Shown: positions 1-10,500, counted from the first letter of the stretch. The stretch: 64,000 nucleotides of DNA from Aestuariibaculum sp. M13 (GCF_024723255.1 NZ_JANIAC010000004.1:248001-312000), one strand, 5' to 3'. The notes: a model not told the origin generated them from the sequence alone. Program-made: numbers and translations.

Positions 1-1085
1 GAAATGATAGACTTTATCAGTCTTTACAGTACATAAATATTACGGCACAACCAAACCCAATGTTAAGATGGGAAAAGACAACCTCTTCAAATTTAGGATT
101 AGATTTTAGTGTATTGCAAAGTAAATTAAGAGGAAGTATTGATGTTTATAGAAAATATAGTTCAGATTTATTGGCAACAACCGATTTAGATCCAACTGTT
201 GGAGCATTAACAAGAAGAATAAATGCAGGAGCTTTACTTAACAAAGGTGTAGAGTTTAGTATAGGCTCAGATTGGTACAAAAAAGGCGGTTTTTCAATGG
301 GTTCAAATTTAGTTTTAGCATTTAATAAAACTACTGTAGATAAAGTAACCAGAGAGCAGTCTAATGCTTCTGTATATGTGAGTTCTCCAACTAATTATTT
401 CTTAGAAGGAGAGACGTATAATAGTTTATATGCTTACAAATATGGAGGGATGATAAATGGTTATCCTTATGTTTTGGATGAAAATGGAGAACCATCTATC
501 ACTTTCGATGAAGAAGGAAATCCTTTATCTAATACGATAAAAACAATTACGAACCCTGATGCTCTTGTAAATAAGGGAAGTTTAATGCCAACCTATACAG
601 GGTCTTTCTCTCAGCATTTTTCATTCAAACAATTTGAATTAAATATGTTGTTAGTGTTTTCAGGAGGTAACGTCATGAGAAAAGATGTTATCGATATGAG
701 TTCTGATGATGTTAACGACCAAGATATTGTTAATCGTTATACAGATTTACAACAAAATGGTAATACGCGTTTGTATGTCGATTTTGATGAAAGTGTTAGA
801 AACTATGCAGGGACCATAAGCAGTCAGTGGAGAAATTCGGATGTCAACGTAATTGATGGCGATTATATAAAACTTAGAAATATTTCATTGGGATATAATT
901 TACCAGAAGCTTTTGCAAAGAAAATCAAATTTTCATCAGCAAAATTCACTTTCCAGGTTAATAACCTTTGGTATTGGAGTGCAGCAGGAAATCGAATTGA
1001 CCCGGAAGTTTATGCCTCTAATTCAGGTACACGAAGCATCCCATTACCAAAAACTTTTTTGCTAGGTCTTAACCTTAACATTTAA
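1..1085 (+). CDS. SusC/RagA-type TonB-dependent transporter, C-terminal part
   Basis: This is the C-terminal end of an outer-membrane TonB-dependent transporter of the SusC/RagA family. The frame is open from the window edge (first complete codon at base 3), so the internal ATG at 60 is not the start and the N-terminus lies outside the window. The motif NPMLRWEKT is typical of the last third of SusC barrels, followed by alternating beta-strand patterns and a C-terminus ending FLLGLNLNI. Members of the family form the barrel through which oligosaccharides or peptides enter the periplasm, capped by a SusD lipoprotein. The SusD gene follows after 6 bases, so the two form a pair. The substrate cannot be told from this part. 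The metalloprotease downstream points towards peptides, which is inference. Confidence 0.93.
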   Translation, partial: NDRLYQSLQYINITAQPNPMLRWEKTTSSNLGLDFSVLQSKLRGSIDVYRKYSSDLLATTDLDPTVGALTRRINAGALLNKGVEFSIGSDWYKKGGFSMGSNLVLAFNKTTVDKVTREQSNASVYVSSPTNYFLEGETYNSLYAYKYGGMINGYPYVLDENGEPSITFDEEGNPLSNTIKTITNPDALVNKGSLMPTYTGSFSQHFSFKQFELNMLLVFSGGNVMRKDVIDMSSDDVNDQDIVNRYTDLQQNGNTRLYVDFDESVRNYAGTISSQWRNSDVNVIDGDYIKLRNISLGYNLPEAFAKKIKFSSAKFTFQVNNLWYWSAAGNRIDPEVYASNSGTRSIPLPKTFLLGLNLNI

Positions 1086-1091
1086 AAAATT

Positions 1092-2516
1092 ATGAAACAT
1101 ATATATAAATTTATATTACCAATACTAGTGCTGTTTGTCGCTTCATGTGAAGATTATACCGATGTAACACCAAAGGGGGCTTTAGTTATTGAAACAGCTA
1201 CCGATTTTCATAAAATGGTCTCTCTACCCAATAGAGGTTATCCTATAAATAACTTTCAGTATTTGGTGGATGATCAATGGATAAGGGAGTTTTATGTTAT
1301 TGGTCAAACTCCTAATATTAATACAATCAATTTTACGTTTGATGAAACTGCTGACCGTGTTTCCTTACTAAAGGGGTCAAGTTTTTATAATCAAGCTTAC
1401 TCCTATATAAACCGATGGAATACGATTATTGATCTTGTTGATGATAGTGATGGCGATGACTATACCAAGCGATTAGCAAAGGCGGAAGCTAAAATTTACC
1501 GCGCTTTCGATCATTTTTTATTAGTAAATACTTATGCTAAAGCTTACGATCCGGAGACCGCTTCTACCGATGGAGGTATTTGTATAATGGATAAATTTGA
1601 TTTAGAAGCACAACCCGTTAAATCTACTGTAGCTCAGGTTTATGACTTTATTCAAAAAGATATAGAAGATGCATTACCTTACATTCAAGAGGTGCCTTTA
1701 GATGTTTATCATCCGTCTTTGGCTTTTGCTTACGCTTTTAAAGCTAAGGTTCATTTATTTAAAAGAGAGATTGCCGAAGCACAGGAAGCAGCAGAAATGT
1801 CTCTTACATTCAATGATGAAATATTTGATATGGTGGCTTATAATGAGCAAGGTGGACCAAGTGTGGTTTCAGTTCCAGCGGCAGATAACCCAGAAGTGCT
1901 TAGTTATATGTACATGACAGGCTATAACGAATTAAATTATGCCTACAGCTACATTATAAGTCCTGAATTAAAAACATTATTTGGGGATGATGATGCACGT
2001 CTAAATTTGTTTTTCAATACAACGTCAACATCGTTTTTAGATGCCGGGTCAAATACGGCCTATTGGAATGTGCGATACACAAATTATTTCAATCCAACAG
2101 TAGGAATGAAAACACCTGAGGTTTATTTAATGTTGGCAGAATGTTATGCTAGGGATGATAAATTTAGTGAAGCTGTTGAGGTATTAAATACCTTAAGAGC
2201 AAAACGTATTCTTTCTGAAACAACCGATTTACAAGTGCCTTCAACTAAAAAGGAAACAATGGAACTTGTTGTTAATGAACGAAGAAAAGAGTTGCTTTTT
2301 GGGTTTCATCGATTCTTTGATCTTAAACGATTAAATAACGAACCAGAATATGCTAAAACAATAACAAGAGTTTTTCCTATAGTAAATCAAACCGTACCTC
2401 AGGAAACGTATACGCTTCAGCCTGATTCGAGGTTGTATATTATACCATTCCCTTTATCGGCTTTAATGAAAAATCCAAACCTTACATTAAATACAAACGA
2501 AACAGTACCATTTTAA
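1092..2516 (+). CDS. SusD/RagB-family outer-membrane lipoprotein
   Basis: This is a surface-exposed SusD/RagB nutrient-binding lipoprotein of 474 aa, the lid of the SusC upstream. A lipoprotein signal (MKHIYKFILPILVLFVASC) places the lipidated Cys at residue 19. The middle holds tetratricopeptide-like helices (for example KAKVHLFKREIAEAQEAAE), and the C-terminal part carries the family motif VVNERRKELLFGFHRFFDLKRL. The length is normal for SusD proteins. The gene starts 6 bases after the SusC stop, and the next gene starts 2 bases after its own stop, so transport and peptidase genes appear to be one transcription unit. Confidence 0.93.
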   Translation: MKHIYKFILPILVLFVASCEDYTDVTPKGALVIETATDFHKMVSLPNRGYPINNFQYLVDDQWIREFYVIGQTPNINTINFTFDETADRVSLLKGSSFYNQAYSYINRWNTIIDLVDDSDGDDYTKRLAKAEAKIYRAFDHFLLVNTYAKAYDPETASTDGGICIMDKFDLEAQPVKSTVAQVYDFIQKDIEDALPYIQEVPLDVYHPSLAFAYAFKAKVHLFKREIAEAQEAAEMSLTFNDEIFDMVAYNEQGGPSVVSVPAADNPEVLSYMYMTGYNELNYAYSYIISPELKTLFGDDDARLNLFFNTTSTSFLDAGSNTAYWNVRYTNYFNPTVGMKTPEVYLMLAECYARDDKFSEAVEVLNTLRAKRILSETTDLQVPSTKKETMELVVNERRKELLFGFHRFFDLKRLNNEPEYAKTITRVFPIVNQTVPQETYTLQPDSRLYIIPFPLSALMKNPNLTLNTNETVPF

Positions 2517-2518
2517 TT

Positions 2519-4954
2519 ATGATTAACAAATTAGTGTACATACTGCTAGTCCTGATAATTTCAGGGCAGCAGTGTGTTTATGCACAGCAAACAGATTTAG
2601 AAAAGAAAACAGATAGCACTCAAACAAAAGGGCTTCAGTCTTACACCAAATTAATTAGCGATAATTCAAGTACAAAGGAAGGCTTATTTACCGTTAGCGA
2701 AGTCGATTCAAAATTTTACTTTCAAATACCAGACAGTTTATTTAACCGGTATATGATGGTTGTAACAAGATATCTTTCTACTCCTGAAGGATTTAAACGA
2801 TATGGAGGAGAGAAAGTGAATGAGCAAACCATATACTTTGAAAAGGGACCTAATAATAATGTATTCCTAAGGTCATTACAGTACAAACAAGATGTTAAAA
2901 CGCCTGATGCTATGTTAGCAAAAGCGCTGGCAGGTAGTAATGAAAATCCAATAATTTTAGCTTTTCCTATTAAAGCTATTAATCCTGAGACAGGGAATAT
3001 TGTTATTGAAGTTACCGATGCATTTAAAAAAGATAATTCAGTATTCTCAGTTGAAAGTAAAGAGAAGAAGGATAAAAAATTAAATTCTTTGGCAGATGAT
3101 AAGTCTTATATAGAAAGTATAAATGCATACCCTATTAATATTGAAGTTAAAACGACAAAAACCTATAATAATGCTACGGCTACTGGAGAAAGTTTAACTA
3201 TTAGATTTAATACTTCCATTGTTGTGCTTCCAAAAGAGCCTATGCGTAAACGTTTCGCTGATGAGCGTGTTGGTTACTTTGCGAATAAATATATATTGTT
3301 CGGAGACGAACAGCAAAGAGCCCAAAAAAAAAATATAGTACAACGTTACCGTCTGGAGCCCAAACCTGAAGATCTTGAAAAATATAAAAACGGGGAGCTG
3401 GTTGAGCCTAAAAAGCAAATTGTTTATTATATAGATCCCGCTACACCTAAAAAATGGAGACCTTACTTAATAGCTGGAATAAACGACTGGCAAAAGGCTT
3501 TCGAAGCAGCTGGTTTTAAAAATGCTATTATAGGTAAAGAATGGCCGGAAGATGATCCTACAATGAGTTTGGAAGATGCTCGATATTCGGTGGTTCGTTA
3601 TTATGCCTCAGAAACGCCTAATGCTTATGGTCCAAGAGTTAGCGATCCCAGAAGTGGAGAAATTATAGAAAGTCATGTGGGGTGGTTTCATAATGTTATG
3701 AAATTAGTACAAAACTGGTACATGATTCAGGCCGGACCATTAGACCCAAGAGCACGTAAAATGCATTTAGATGATGAGTTAATGGGACAGTTAATTCGTT
3801 TTGTGTCTTCTCATGAAATAGGCCATACCATAGGCTTACGTCATAATATGGGAGCTAGTAGCGCAACGCCAGTAGAAAAACTTAGAGATAAAAAATGGGT
3901 TGAGGCTAATGGACATACTGTTTCTATAATGGATTACGCACGTTTTAATTATGTGGCACAACCAGAAGATAATATTAGTCCGAAAGGGATTTATCCTCGT
4001 ATTGGAATGTACGATAAATGGGCAATAAAATGGGGCTATAGTTATTTCCCAGAAACTAAAGATGCTTTTGAGGAAGAAGAATTGTTGAGTAAATTAACAA
4101 CAGATAGCTTAACGCAAAATCCGAAGTTGTGGTTTGGGGGTGAAGGTAAAGATGAAGATCCTCGAAGCCAAAAAGAAGATCTTGGTGATGATGCTGTTTT
4201 GGCCAGTGAGTATGGTATTAAGAATTTGAAACGCGTTGTTCCTAATTTAATAGAATGGACTTACGAACCAAACGACGCTTACGAAAACCTTGAAACTATG
4301 CACAAGGCTGTTGTAAGTCAATATTCAAGATATTTGTATCATGTTTTAAAATACTTTGGGAGTAACTATATAACTAAACGAACAGTTGATGAGTCTGGTG
4401 TTGTATTTAAGCCTGTGCCTAAACAAAATGTAAAGGCAGCTATAGATTATTTAGGAAGTCAGTTATTTGAAGCGCCTCTTTGGATGTATCCTCAGGAAAT
4501 AGGGCAATTGATAGAACTAAAAACAGCAACTCAGATATCAGACCAGCAAAATCAGGTTTTAAATATGCTTTTAAGTCCAGGGATGCTGTATAATTTAAAT
4601 CAAAAATCCATTGAATTTGAAGATGTTTATACGGTTTCAGATTTTTTAAATGATTTACAGAAAACGGTTTGGGTTAATTTTACAGGTGATGAAAAATTCG
4701 ATTTTTACAGAAGAAGTCTTCAGCGTAGTTATATCGAAAAATTAGAATTACTACTTATTCCATCCGAAGGAAAAGCTTTGACAACTGCACAACGTAGTGA
4801 TATTAGATTATATGGAAAGCAGCATCTTTTAAACTTAAAAAATGTGGTAAATAAACTAATGAAGCGAGAAGATGGAATTAACAAATCTCATTATGAGAGT
4901 ATCTTATTAGAAATCGAAAAATTAATTAATAAAGTTAATAAAGTAACAGTATGA
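2519..4954 (+). CDS. Zinc-dependent metalloprotease with HExxHxxGxxH motif (DUF5117/DUF4953 type)
   Basis: This is a large secreted or periplasmic zinc metalloprotease of 811 aa. A signal peptide precedes AQQTDLEKK near residue 23. The N-terminal part (about 40-330) resembles the DUF5118/DUF5117 regions of this Bacteroidota family. The catalytic site HEIGHTIGLRH (His432, Glu433, His436, His442) is a metzincin-type zinc motif, followed by SIMDYARFNYVAQP with the expected Met-turn methionine. The gene sits directly behind susD and overlaps the next gene by 4 bases (ATGA), so it is part of the SusCD operon. Cleavage of proteins or peptides before or after uptake is inferred from context. The family assignment rests on the motif and on recognition, not on a search. 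Confidence 0.88.
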   Translation: MINKLVYILLVLIISGQQCVYAQQTDLEKKTDSTQTKGLQSYTKLISDNSSTKEGLFTVSEVDSKFYFQIPDSLFNRYMMVVTRYLSTPEGFKRYGGEKVNEQTIYFEKGPNNNVFLRSLQYKQDVKTPDAMLAKALAGSNENPIILAFPIKAINPETGNIVIEVTDAFKKDNSVFSVESKEKKDKKLNSLADDKSYIESINAYPINIEVKTTKTYNNATATGESLTIRFNTSIVVLPKEPMRKRFADERVGYFANKYILFGDEQQRAQKKNIVQRYRLEPKPEDLEKYKNGELVEPKKQIVYYIDPATPKKWRPYLIAGINDWQKAFEAAGFKNAIIGKEWPEDDPTMSLEDARYSVVRYYASETPNAYGPRVSDPRSGEIIESHVGWFHNVMKLVQNWYMIQAGPLDPRARKMHLDDELMGQLIRFVSSHEIGHTIGLRHNMGASSATPVEKLRDKKWVEANGHTVSIMDYARFNYVAQPEDNISPKGIYPRIGMYDKWAIKWGYSYFPETKDAFEEEELLSKLTTDSLTQNPKLWFGGEGKDEDPRSQKEDLGDDAVLASEYGIKNLKRVVPNLIEWTYEPNDAYENLETMHKAVVSQYSRYLYHVLKYFGSNYITKRTVDESGVVFKPVPKQNVKAAIDYLGSQLFEAPLWMYPQEIGQLIELKTATQISDQQNQVLNMLLSPGMLYNLNQKSIEFEDVYTVSDFLNDLQKTVWVNFTGDEKFDFYRRSLQRSYIEKLELLLIPSEGKALTTAQRSDIRLYGKQHLLNLKNVVNKLMKREDGINKSHYESILLEIEKLINKVNKVTV

Positions 4955-5472
4955 AAAAGGTATTAGTAATAGCAATATTTTGTATTAGCAGTATTGCTCA
5001 GGCTCAGTTATCATCAAGTGATGAGGTAGCTCCTGAATTAGTTGAAAAACGAGAAGTATTAAAAAGAGAGATAACTGCTAATTACTTAGCGATAAAGGAG
5101 AGTCTTATAATATCAGATAATATGGCTGTTATATCAAATTCTGTAAAATTAGAAAAATCATTAAGTCAGTTTAAGTTTAAACAGTTAAGCTTAGACCAGA
5201 TGAATGAAGCTACTAAAACCAGAAGGGAAATTTTAGAACTTAATTCAGGTTTAAAAGAAACGTCTAACATAGATGAACAACGTAAGGTTTTTGAAACAAT
5301 GTCTTCGAAATTTTGGAGTATAGCTGAAAAGCTAAAAGCTGAAGATGTACAATTAAATCTTCAGGTTTGTCCGATGACGGGTGCTATGTGGCTTAGTGAT
5401 AGTAAAGAAATTAAAAATCCATACTATCCAAAAAATATGCTGACTTGCGGAGAAGTAAAAGCAAGTATATAA
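4951..5472 (+). CDS. Small exported protein with DUF3347-like C-terminus
   Basis: A 173-aa protein with a clear signal peptide (MKKVLVIAIFCISSIAQAQ). The central part is helical and charged. The C-terminus, with VCPMTGAMWLSDSKEIKNPY and then MLTCGEV, closely resembles the DUF3347 segment (CPM...WLS...I.NPY....M..CGEV) found in Bacteroidota periplasmic proteins and at the end of some CusB-like adaptors. The two cysteines and methionine suggest metal binding, but that is inference. The start codon overlaps the stop of the metalloprotease gene, suggesting translational coupling. A strong terminator follows, so it is the last gene of the operon. It may handle metal for the metalloprotease, but nothing in the sequence proves this. 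Confidence 0.75.
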   Translation: MKKVLVIAIFCISSIAQAQLSSSDEVAPELVEKREVLKREITANYLAIKESLIISDNMAVISNSVKLEKSLSQFKFKQLSLDQMNEATKTRREILELNSGLKETSNIDEQRKVFETMSSKFWSIAEKLKAEDVQLNLQVCPMTGAMWLSDSKEIKNPYYPKNMLTCGEVKASI

Positions 5473-5520
5473 GAAGATACCGATAAAAAGGTAAATATAA
5501 AATATGAATTAGTCCTTTTA

Positions 5521-5550
5521 CCGACGGCAAACTTTGTCGTCGGTTTTTTT
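5521..5550 (+). terminator. Rho-independent terminator of the SusCD-metalloprotease operon
   Basis: Arms CCGACG (5521-5526) and CGTCGG (5538-5543) can be extended inward by G-U and CAAA/TTTG pairs. Seven T follow directly. It lies 48 bases after the DUF3347-like gene and before the convergent sigma-factor gene. Confidence 0.88.
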
Positions 5551-5594
5551 ATATTAAATAAAGAGAAGTATTATAAAAACAGAAAGAGTACAAA

Positions 5595-6131
5595 TTAGTT
5601 CATACACTCTCGAATATAGCTCAAAGCTCTAGAAATATGTCCTTCAACAGTTTTAATTGAAATATTTAATTTTTCAGCTACTTCAGAATATTTCAATCCT
5701 GAAATTTTATTTTCTTGAAATACTTCTCTACTTCTTTCTGGTAAATTGTCAATGCAGTCTTTTAATTTTTTTAATTGAGAATTTTCAGCATTTTCATCTG
5801 AGTCAGAAGCTTGAACTAGAGCCGTGTAATAGTAAGACGATAACATATTGTTGTTTTTTTTTAACTCTCTGTAATTCATCATTAAAGAGGTGTAAGTAGC
5901 CTTATATAAATAACTATTTAATGATGAAGTGATGTTAATTTTTTTTCTGTTAGTCCAGATTTTTATGAACACATCCTGTACTACATCTTCAACGATTTTT
6001 TCGTCATCTGTATACCCTAATAAAAAGACACAAAGTTTTTTGTAATAATCAGAATAAAGCTTTTCAAAAGCCTTTTGATTACCACTTTTAATAGCATCAA
6101 AAGCTAAGTTTATGTTTTCTTTTTTATTCAA
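5595..6131 (-). CDS. ECF RNA polymerase sigma factor, FecI type
   Basis: A 178-aa extracytoplasmic-function sigma factor. Region 2 lies at about 20-60 (FEKLYSDYYKKLCVF, then EDVVQDVFIKIW), and region 4 at about 120-175 (LPERSREVFQENKISGLKY, EVAEKLNISIKTVEGH) with the helix-turn-helix. It probably directs transcription of the susCD genes downstream of the divergent fecR. The frame has no ATG: an in-frame TAA lies six codons upstream, and TTG at 6131 is the best start, 8 residues ahead of the conserved FDAIKSGNQKAFEKLY. The divergent arrangement with FecR recurs twice more in this window. A decayed near-copy of its 3' half lies at 29905-30197. Confidence 0.9.
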   Translation of the reverse strand: MNKKENINLAFDAIKSGNQKAFEKLYSDYYKKLCVFLLGYTDDEKIVEDVVQDVFIKIWTNRKKINITSSLNSYLYKATYTSLMMNYRELKKNNNMLSSYYYTALVQASDSDENAENSQLKKLKDCIDNLPERSREVFQENKISGLKYSEVAEKLNISIKTVEGHISRALSYIRECMN

Positions 6132-6237
6132 TATTATAACTAGTTCTTAGGGAATGTTATGCAAATGTGAAAAAAAAAATAAATTAATAGAGGGTTTTTG
6201 TTCTTTTTTGCATCATATGTACAAAATAACTAAACAA

Positions 6238-7383
6238 ATGGATAGAATAGAAGCTGATAGATTGATTTTAAGGCTTATTAATAATACAATTTCTGAGGAA
6301 GAATCAGAAAAGTTGGCTAAGTGGGTTGAGGATTCAGGTAATCTAAATTACTTCAACGAATTCGTTGAAGTTAATCAATTAATAAGCTCTAAAAAGAAGT
6401 TTGATCACAGGTATTCTTTAGAAAAGTTTGTAGAAAAATCACAGGCAGAAAATAGGTTTAGAAAGAGAACTTTATATATAGCTGCGTCTATTGTTATTTT
6501 TATCTCTTTAGGATTGTTTTTTACAAAAAATGAAAATTCAAAGAGTGAATTTGTAACTCCGGTAATTGTGAATAATAATATTGAAGTAGGATCTGACAAA
6601 GCTACTTTAACGTTAGAAGATGGTTCAGAGGTTGTTTTGGAAAAGGGGACTTTATATGAAAATGAAAAGGTAACCAGTAATGGCGAAGAACTAGTTTATA
6701 ATATCAAAGATTCTAGTTCAAAGGAGTTGGCTTATAACACGCTTACAATTCCAAGAGGAGGACAGTTTTTTATTAAACTATCTGATGGTTCCAAAGTTTG
6801 GCTTAATTCTGAATCTCAACTTAAATACCCTATAAGTTTTGAAGAGGGGGAAACACGTGAGGTAGAACTAGTTTATGGTGAAGCTTATTTTGAGGTTACA
6901 CATAGTACCGAACATCAAGGTTCACATTTTAAAGTTCTCAACCGTTCACAAGAGGTTGAAGTATTGGGGACAGAGTTTAATGTTAAAGCCTATATGGACG
7001 AGTTAAAAATTTACACCACACTTGTTACTGGTAAAGTTGAAGTGTCTACTTCTAATGGTAAAAAGGTCTTAACTCCTAGTCAACAATCAATTGTTGATGT
7101 ATCAAAGAATAATATTTCTATTTCAGAAGCCAATGTTTATAATGAAGTTTCATGGAAAAAGGGCATATTTAGTTTTAATGATAAATCTTTAAAAGAGATA
7201 ATGATAGTCTTATCTAGATGGTATGATATGGATGTTGAGTTTGCAAATAAAGATATAGAGGATAAGGAGTTTATTGGTGTTTTAGGTAAAGATCAGGCTA
7301 TAGAAAGTATTTTATCTAAAATAAAAAGTTTTGGCGTCATAAATAACTATGAAATAAACAATAAAAAAGTAATTATAAGATAG
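6238..7383 (+). CDS. FecR-family anti-sigma factor
   Basis: An inner-membrane anti-sigma regulator of about 381 aa from the ATG at 6238. The frame is open back to 6154, but those 28 codons look non-coding and include the divergent promoter region. The cytoplasmic N-terminal part (ISEEESEKLAKWVEDSGN) would bind the sigma factor. One membrane segment lies at about 77-96 (LYIAASIVIFISLGLFF). The periplasmic FecR domain (LTIPRGGQFFIKLSDGSKVW, GEAYFEVTH, VEVLGTEFNVKAY) follows, then a DUF4974 C-terminus (FSFNDKSLKEIMIVLSRWYD). In the known Fec paradigm the periplasmic part contacts the STN domain of the outer-membrane transporter. The STN-type susC is the next gene. Confidence 0.92.
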   Translation: MDRIEADRLILRLINNTISEEESEKLAKWVEDSGNLNYFNEFVEVNQLISSKKKFDHRYSLEKFVEKSQAENRFRKRTLYIAASIVIFISLGLFFTKNENSKSEFVTPVIVNNNIEVGSDKATLTLEDGSEVVLEKGTLYENEKVTSNGEELVYNIKDSSSKELAYNTLTIPRGGQFFIKLSDGSKVWLNSESQLKYPISFEEGETREVELVYGEAYFEVTHSTEHQGSHFKVLNRSQEVEVLGTEFNVKAYMDELKIYTTLVTGKVEVSTSNGKKVLTPSQQSIVDVSKNNISISEANVYNEVSWKKGIFSFNDKSLKEIMIVLSRWYDMDVEFANKDIEDKEFIGVLGKDQAIESILSKIKSFGVINNYEINNKKVIIR

Positions 7384-7423
7384 AATAGAATATATCAACC
7401 TTGATTTTGGTTGATATTAAAAG

Positions 7424-7516
7424 AAAAGGGGAACGAAGTATAAAAACATTTGGACGTGTATCAAACTTCGCCCCTTTAGATAGTATTAATTAAACAAATG
7501 TCTAACTAACACAAAA
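7424..7516 (+). promoter_or_regulatory. Conserved structured leader before STN-type susC (copy 1)
   Basis: Between fecR and susC lie an imperfect hairpin (AAGGGG-aa-CGAAG at 7426-7438 with CTTCGCCCCTTT at 7466-7477) and the motif TGTCTAACTAACAC at 7499-7512. The same arrangement precedes the susC genes at 21420 and 32347, with different stem bases that still pair. Inside the loop CATTTGGaCGTGT is nearly identical to copy 2. The left part (GGGGAAC followed about 20 bases later by CGTGT) also resembles an ECF-type -35/-10 promoter, so it could be the sigma target rather than, or as well as, an RNA element. A perfect 9-bp inverted repeat (ATATCAACC/GGTTGATAT, 7392-7417) lies just upstream and has no T-run. 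Confidence 0.55.
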
Positions 7517-7523
7517 CAAATTT

Positions 7524-10500
7524 ATGGAAATTAATTTTATTAATGTCCGTTCGCTTATGCGAAAACGGCTATGTATGCTAATTATGAGAACATTCATCTT
7601 TTTATTATGCACAACGGTATTTGGTTTAACCACAGATATGTCATTTTCTCAAACAAAAGTGACTATAGGTCAAGACCAATTATTAACAGTGGATGAGGTT
7701 TTTGAAATTATACGAGAGCAAACGGATTATAAATTTATGTATCCTAAAAATTTATTTAAGGACGTTCCCAAAGTACAATTAAAAAAGGGAACAATTAGCG
7801 TAGGTAAATTATTAGGAAAGAGTATTACAAGCAAACAATTTAATATAGTTTTATCTGAGGATAATACTATTATAGTTAAAGAGAAAAATACAATTCAGCA
7901 ACGACGAGTTACTGGAAATATCACAGATAAGGAAGGTCTGCCAATACCCGGTGCTACAGTTGTGGTAAAAGGAACATCTAAAGGAACAGTATCGAACTTT
8001 GATGGAACATATGGTATAGATGTTATAAGCCCTGAAAATGTTCTGGTAGTTTCTTTTTTGGGTTACAAAACCCAGGAAGTGCTTGTAGGTAGCAATTATG
8101 TTATTAATATTAAATTGGAAGAGGAAGTAGCAGGTTTAGATGAGGTTGTAATATCTACTGGTTATCAAAAAATCAAGCCAGAACAAGTTACAGGTAGTGT
8201 ATCAACCATACAGTCTAAAGATTACGATAGTCGTATCAATACCACAGATTTTTTATCAGGATTACAGAATAAAATCCCAGGTTTATTAATAAATAATGAT
8301 ATTGATTTTGAAGGAAATAGTTTATTTCAAATTAGAGGGATTTCTACCATTAGTGGAAGTAGAGAGCCTTTAATCGTTATAGATGGTTTTCCTACCGAAT
8401 TGTCTTTAGATAATATTAATCCAAATGAAATTGAATCTGTAACCGTTTTAAAAGATGCTGCAGCAGCAACTATTTACGGTGTACGAGCCTCTAATGGTGT
8501 TATTGTTATAGAGCGCAAAAAAGCTAAAGCAGGAAAAGTAAATGTTAACTTCACAACAACTTTAGGGTTTACACCTAAAGAAAATTATGATAGATACCGT
8601 TGGGATAAAGATGCATCTAATGTTAATATTGATTTTGTAAAGGATACCTATGTAGATAATGGTTCTTGGTTGTGGAATTTAATAACGAATCCTAATGCGA
8701 GTCCTGATTTTAATATAGACCCTGTACAATATATTCTAGCACAACAAAGTGCCGGGGTAATTACAGAGGAGGAGGCAAATCAGCAATTTGCAAGCATGGG
8801 ATCTTATAATAATTCAAAAGATTATAGCCGCTTGTTTTTACAAACGAATGCTGTAAAAACCTATAATTTAAGTTTGTCAGGAGGGTCTGAAGATGCTTTG
8901 TATTATATAACGGCAAATCATACAGATAGCGAGTTTAATGAAATTAATAACGATAATAGTACAACTATGCTTACCGGAAGAACAACGGTAAAGTTTAATA
9001 ATCGTTTTTCAATGGATTTAACGAATAATTTTCAACAATCAAAAGCTAATTCAGCACCAATTCCAGATATTACTAATTTTTATGCTTATGAACGTTTTGA
9101 AGATGAATATGGTAACCCGCTTTCTACATATTACAATTCATATTCAAATCCGTATTATAACGATTATTTAATTTCAGAAGGATTACTTGATAATAGATAT
9201 TACCCACTTCAAGAAATAAATGATGTAAGTACAGTAACAAATGCTTTAAATAATAGGATTGTTGCTAATTTTAATTATGATTTTAATACAGATTTAAGTC
9301 TTAATTTTGGAGGTGTTTATGAGATTTCAAGAACAGATGTAAAAAAACTATCAAATGAAAACTCGGCAGAGGTTCGTCAATATATTAATTATTATACAAC
9401 CGATGATGATGGAACGTTAGTTTATAACTTACCAACAGGTGCACTTTTAAGACAAAGTGAGACAAAAACTGACGGCTATACAGTAAGAGCTCAATTAAAT
9501 TATAATAAACAGATTAATGAAAACCATTCCATTAATGCCATATTTGGAGGGGAAGTTAGAGATGTACTAACAAAAACAAGTTCTGGTGCTTATTTTGGTT
9601 ATGATGATCAAAATTTATTACATCAACCTATGGATAATACATTATTGATGTCTTCTAATTATAGTCCTTCATATGTTAGAAATAACCCGTCATTATCTTA
9701 CAATAGTTTATTTGATCAAGGCTATGAAGATAATCGTTTCGTTTCAATTTATTCAAATTTAGTTTATGGGTTTAAGGGGAAATATACCTTAACCGGAAGT
9801 ATTCGAATAGACCAATCAAATTTGTTTGGGACAGACCCAAAGTATAAGTATAAACCTTTATGGTCTTTAGGAGCTGCATGGAATATTGATAAAGAAAAAT
9901 TTGTTCAAGGTGCAGAATGGTTAGAATCTCTTAAACTTAGATTAGCTTATGGGTTTAATGGTAATGTTGCTAAAAATTCATTGCCACAGGTAATTGCTGA
10001 AGCAGATTACAATAATTATGATCCAAATAATGGATTGATGTTAAGCTTAATGTCTCCTGCTAATAGTGGTTTACGTTGGGAGCAAACTAGTAATTTTAAT
10101 GTAGGACTAGACTATAGTATTTTCAAAAACGTTTCGGGTAGCTTTGAGTATTACAATAAGAAAAGTACCGATTTATTAGCGGTTAACCAGATTGATGCTA
10201 CAAAAGGACAGAGTTCAGCTTATGTAAATCAGGCTACGATTAGAAATAATGGATGGGAAACTAGTTTAAATGCAGATTGGATTTCTCATAAAGATTTTAA
10301 TTGGAATACAGGTCTAAATTTATCTTATAATACGAGTAAAGTACTTTCGGTAGCTAGTGATCTAACAGATAACAGTTTGTCCTCTTCATATTTGTCGGGT
10401 AGTTCAACAGATTTTTTAGAAGGTTATGCTATAGGTGCAATGTTTAATTATAGATATGCTGGTTTAAATGAACAAGGGTATCCTTTAATATATGATAAGG

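Noticed and set aside
1702-1917. Small ORF inside susD
   Set aside because: It lies wholly within a well-supported gene in another frame; its composition is that of a shadow frame. Many similar shadow frames across the window were also left out.
6154-6237. Upstream ATG of the first fecR
   Set aside because: The extra 28 codons (Cys-, Lys-, Phe-rich) are unlike FecR N-termini and would occupy the divergent promoter.
7392-7417. Terminator after fecR
   Set aside because: A perfect 9-bp inverted repeat, but no T-run follows on the + strand and the same operon probably continues into susC.
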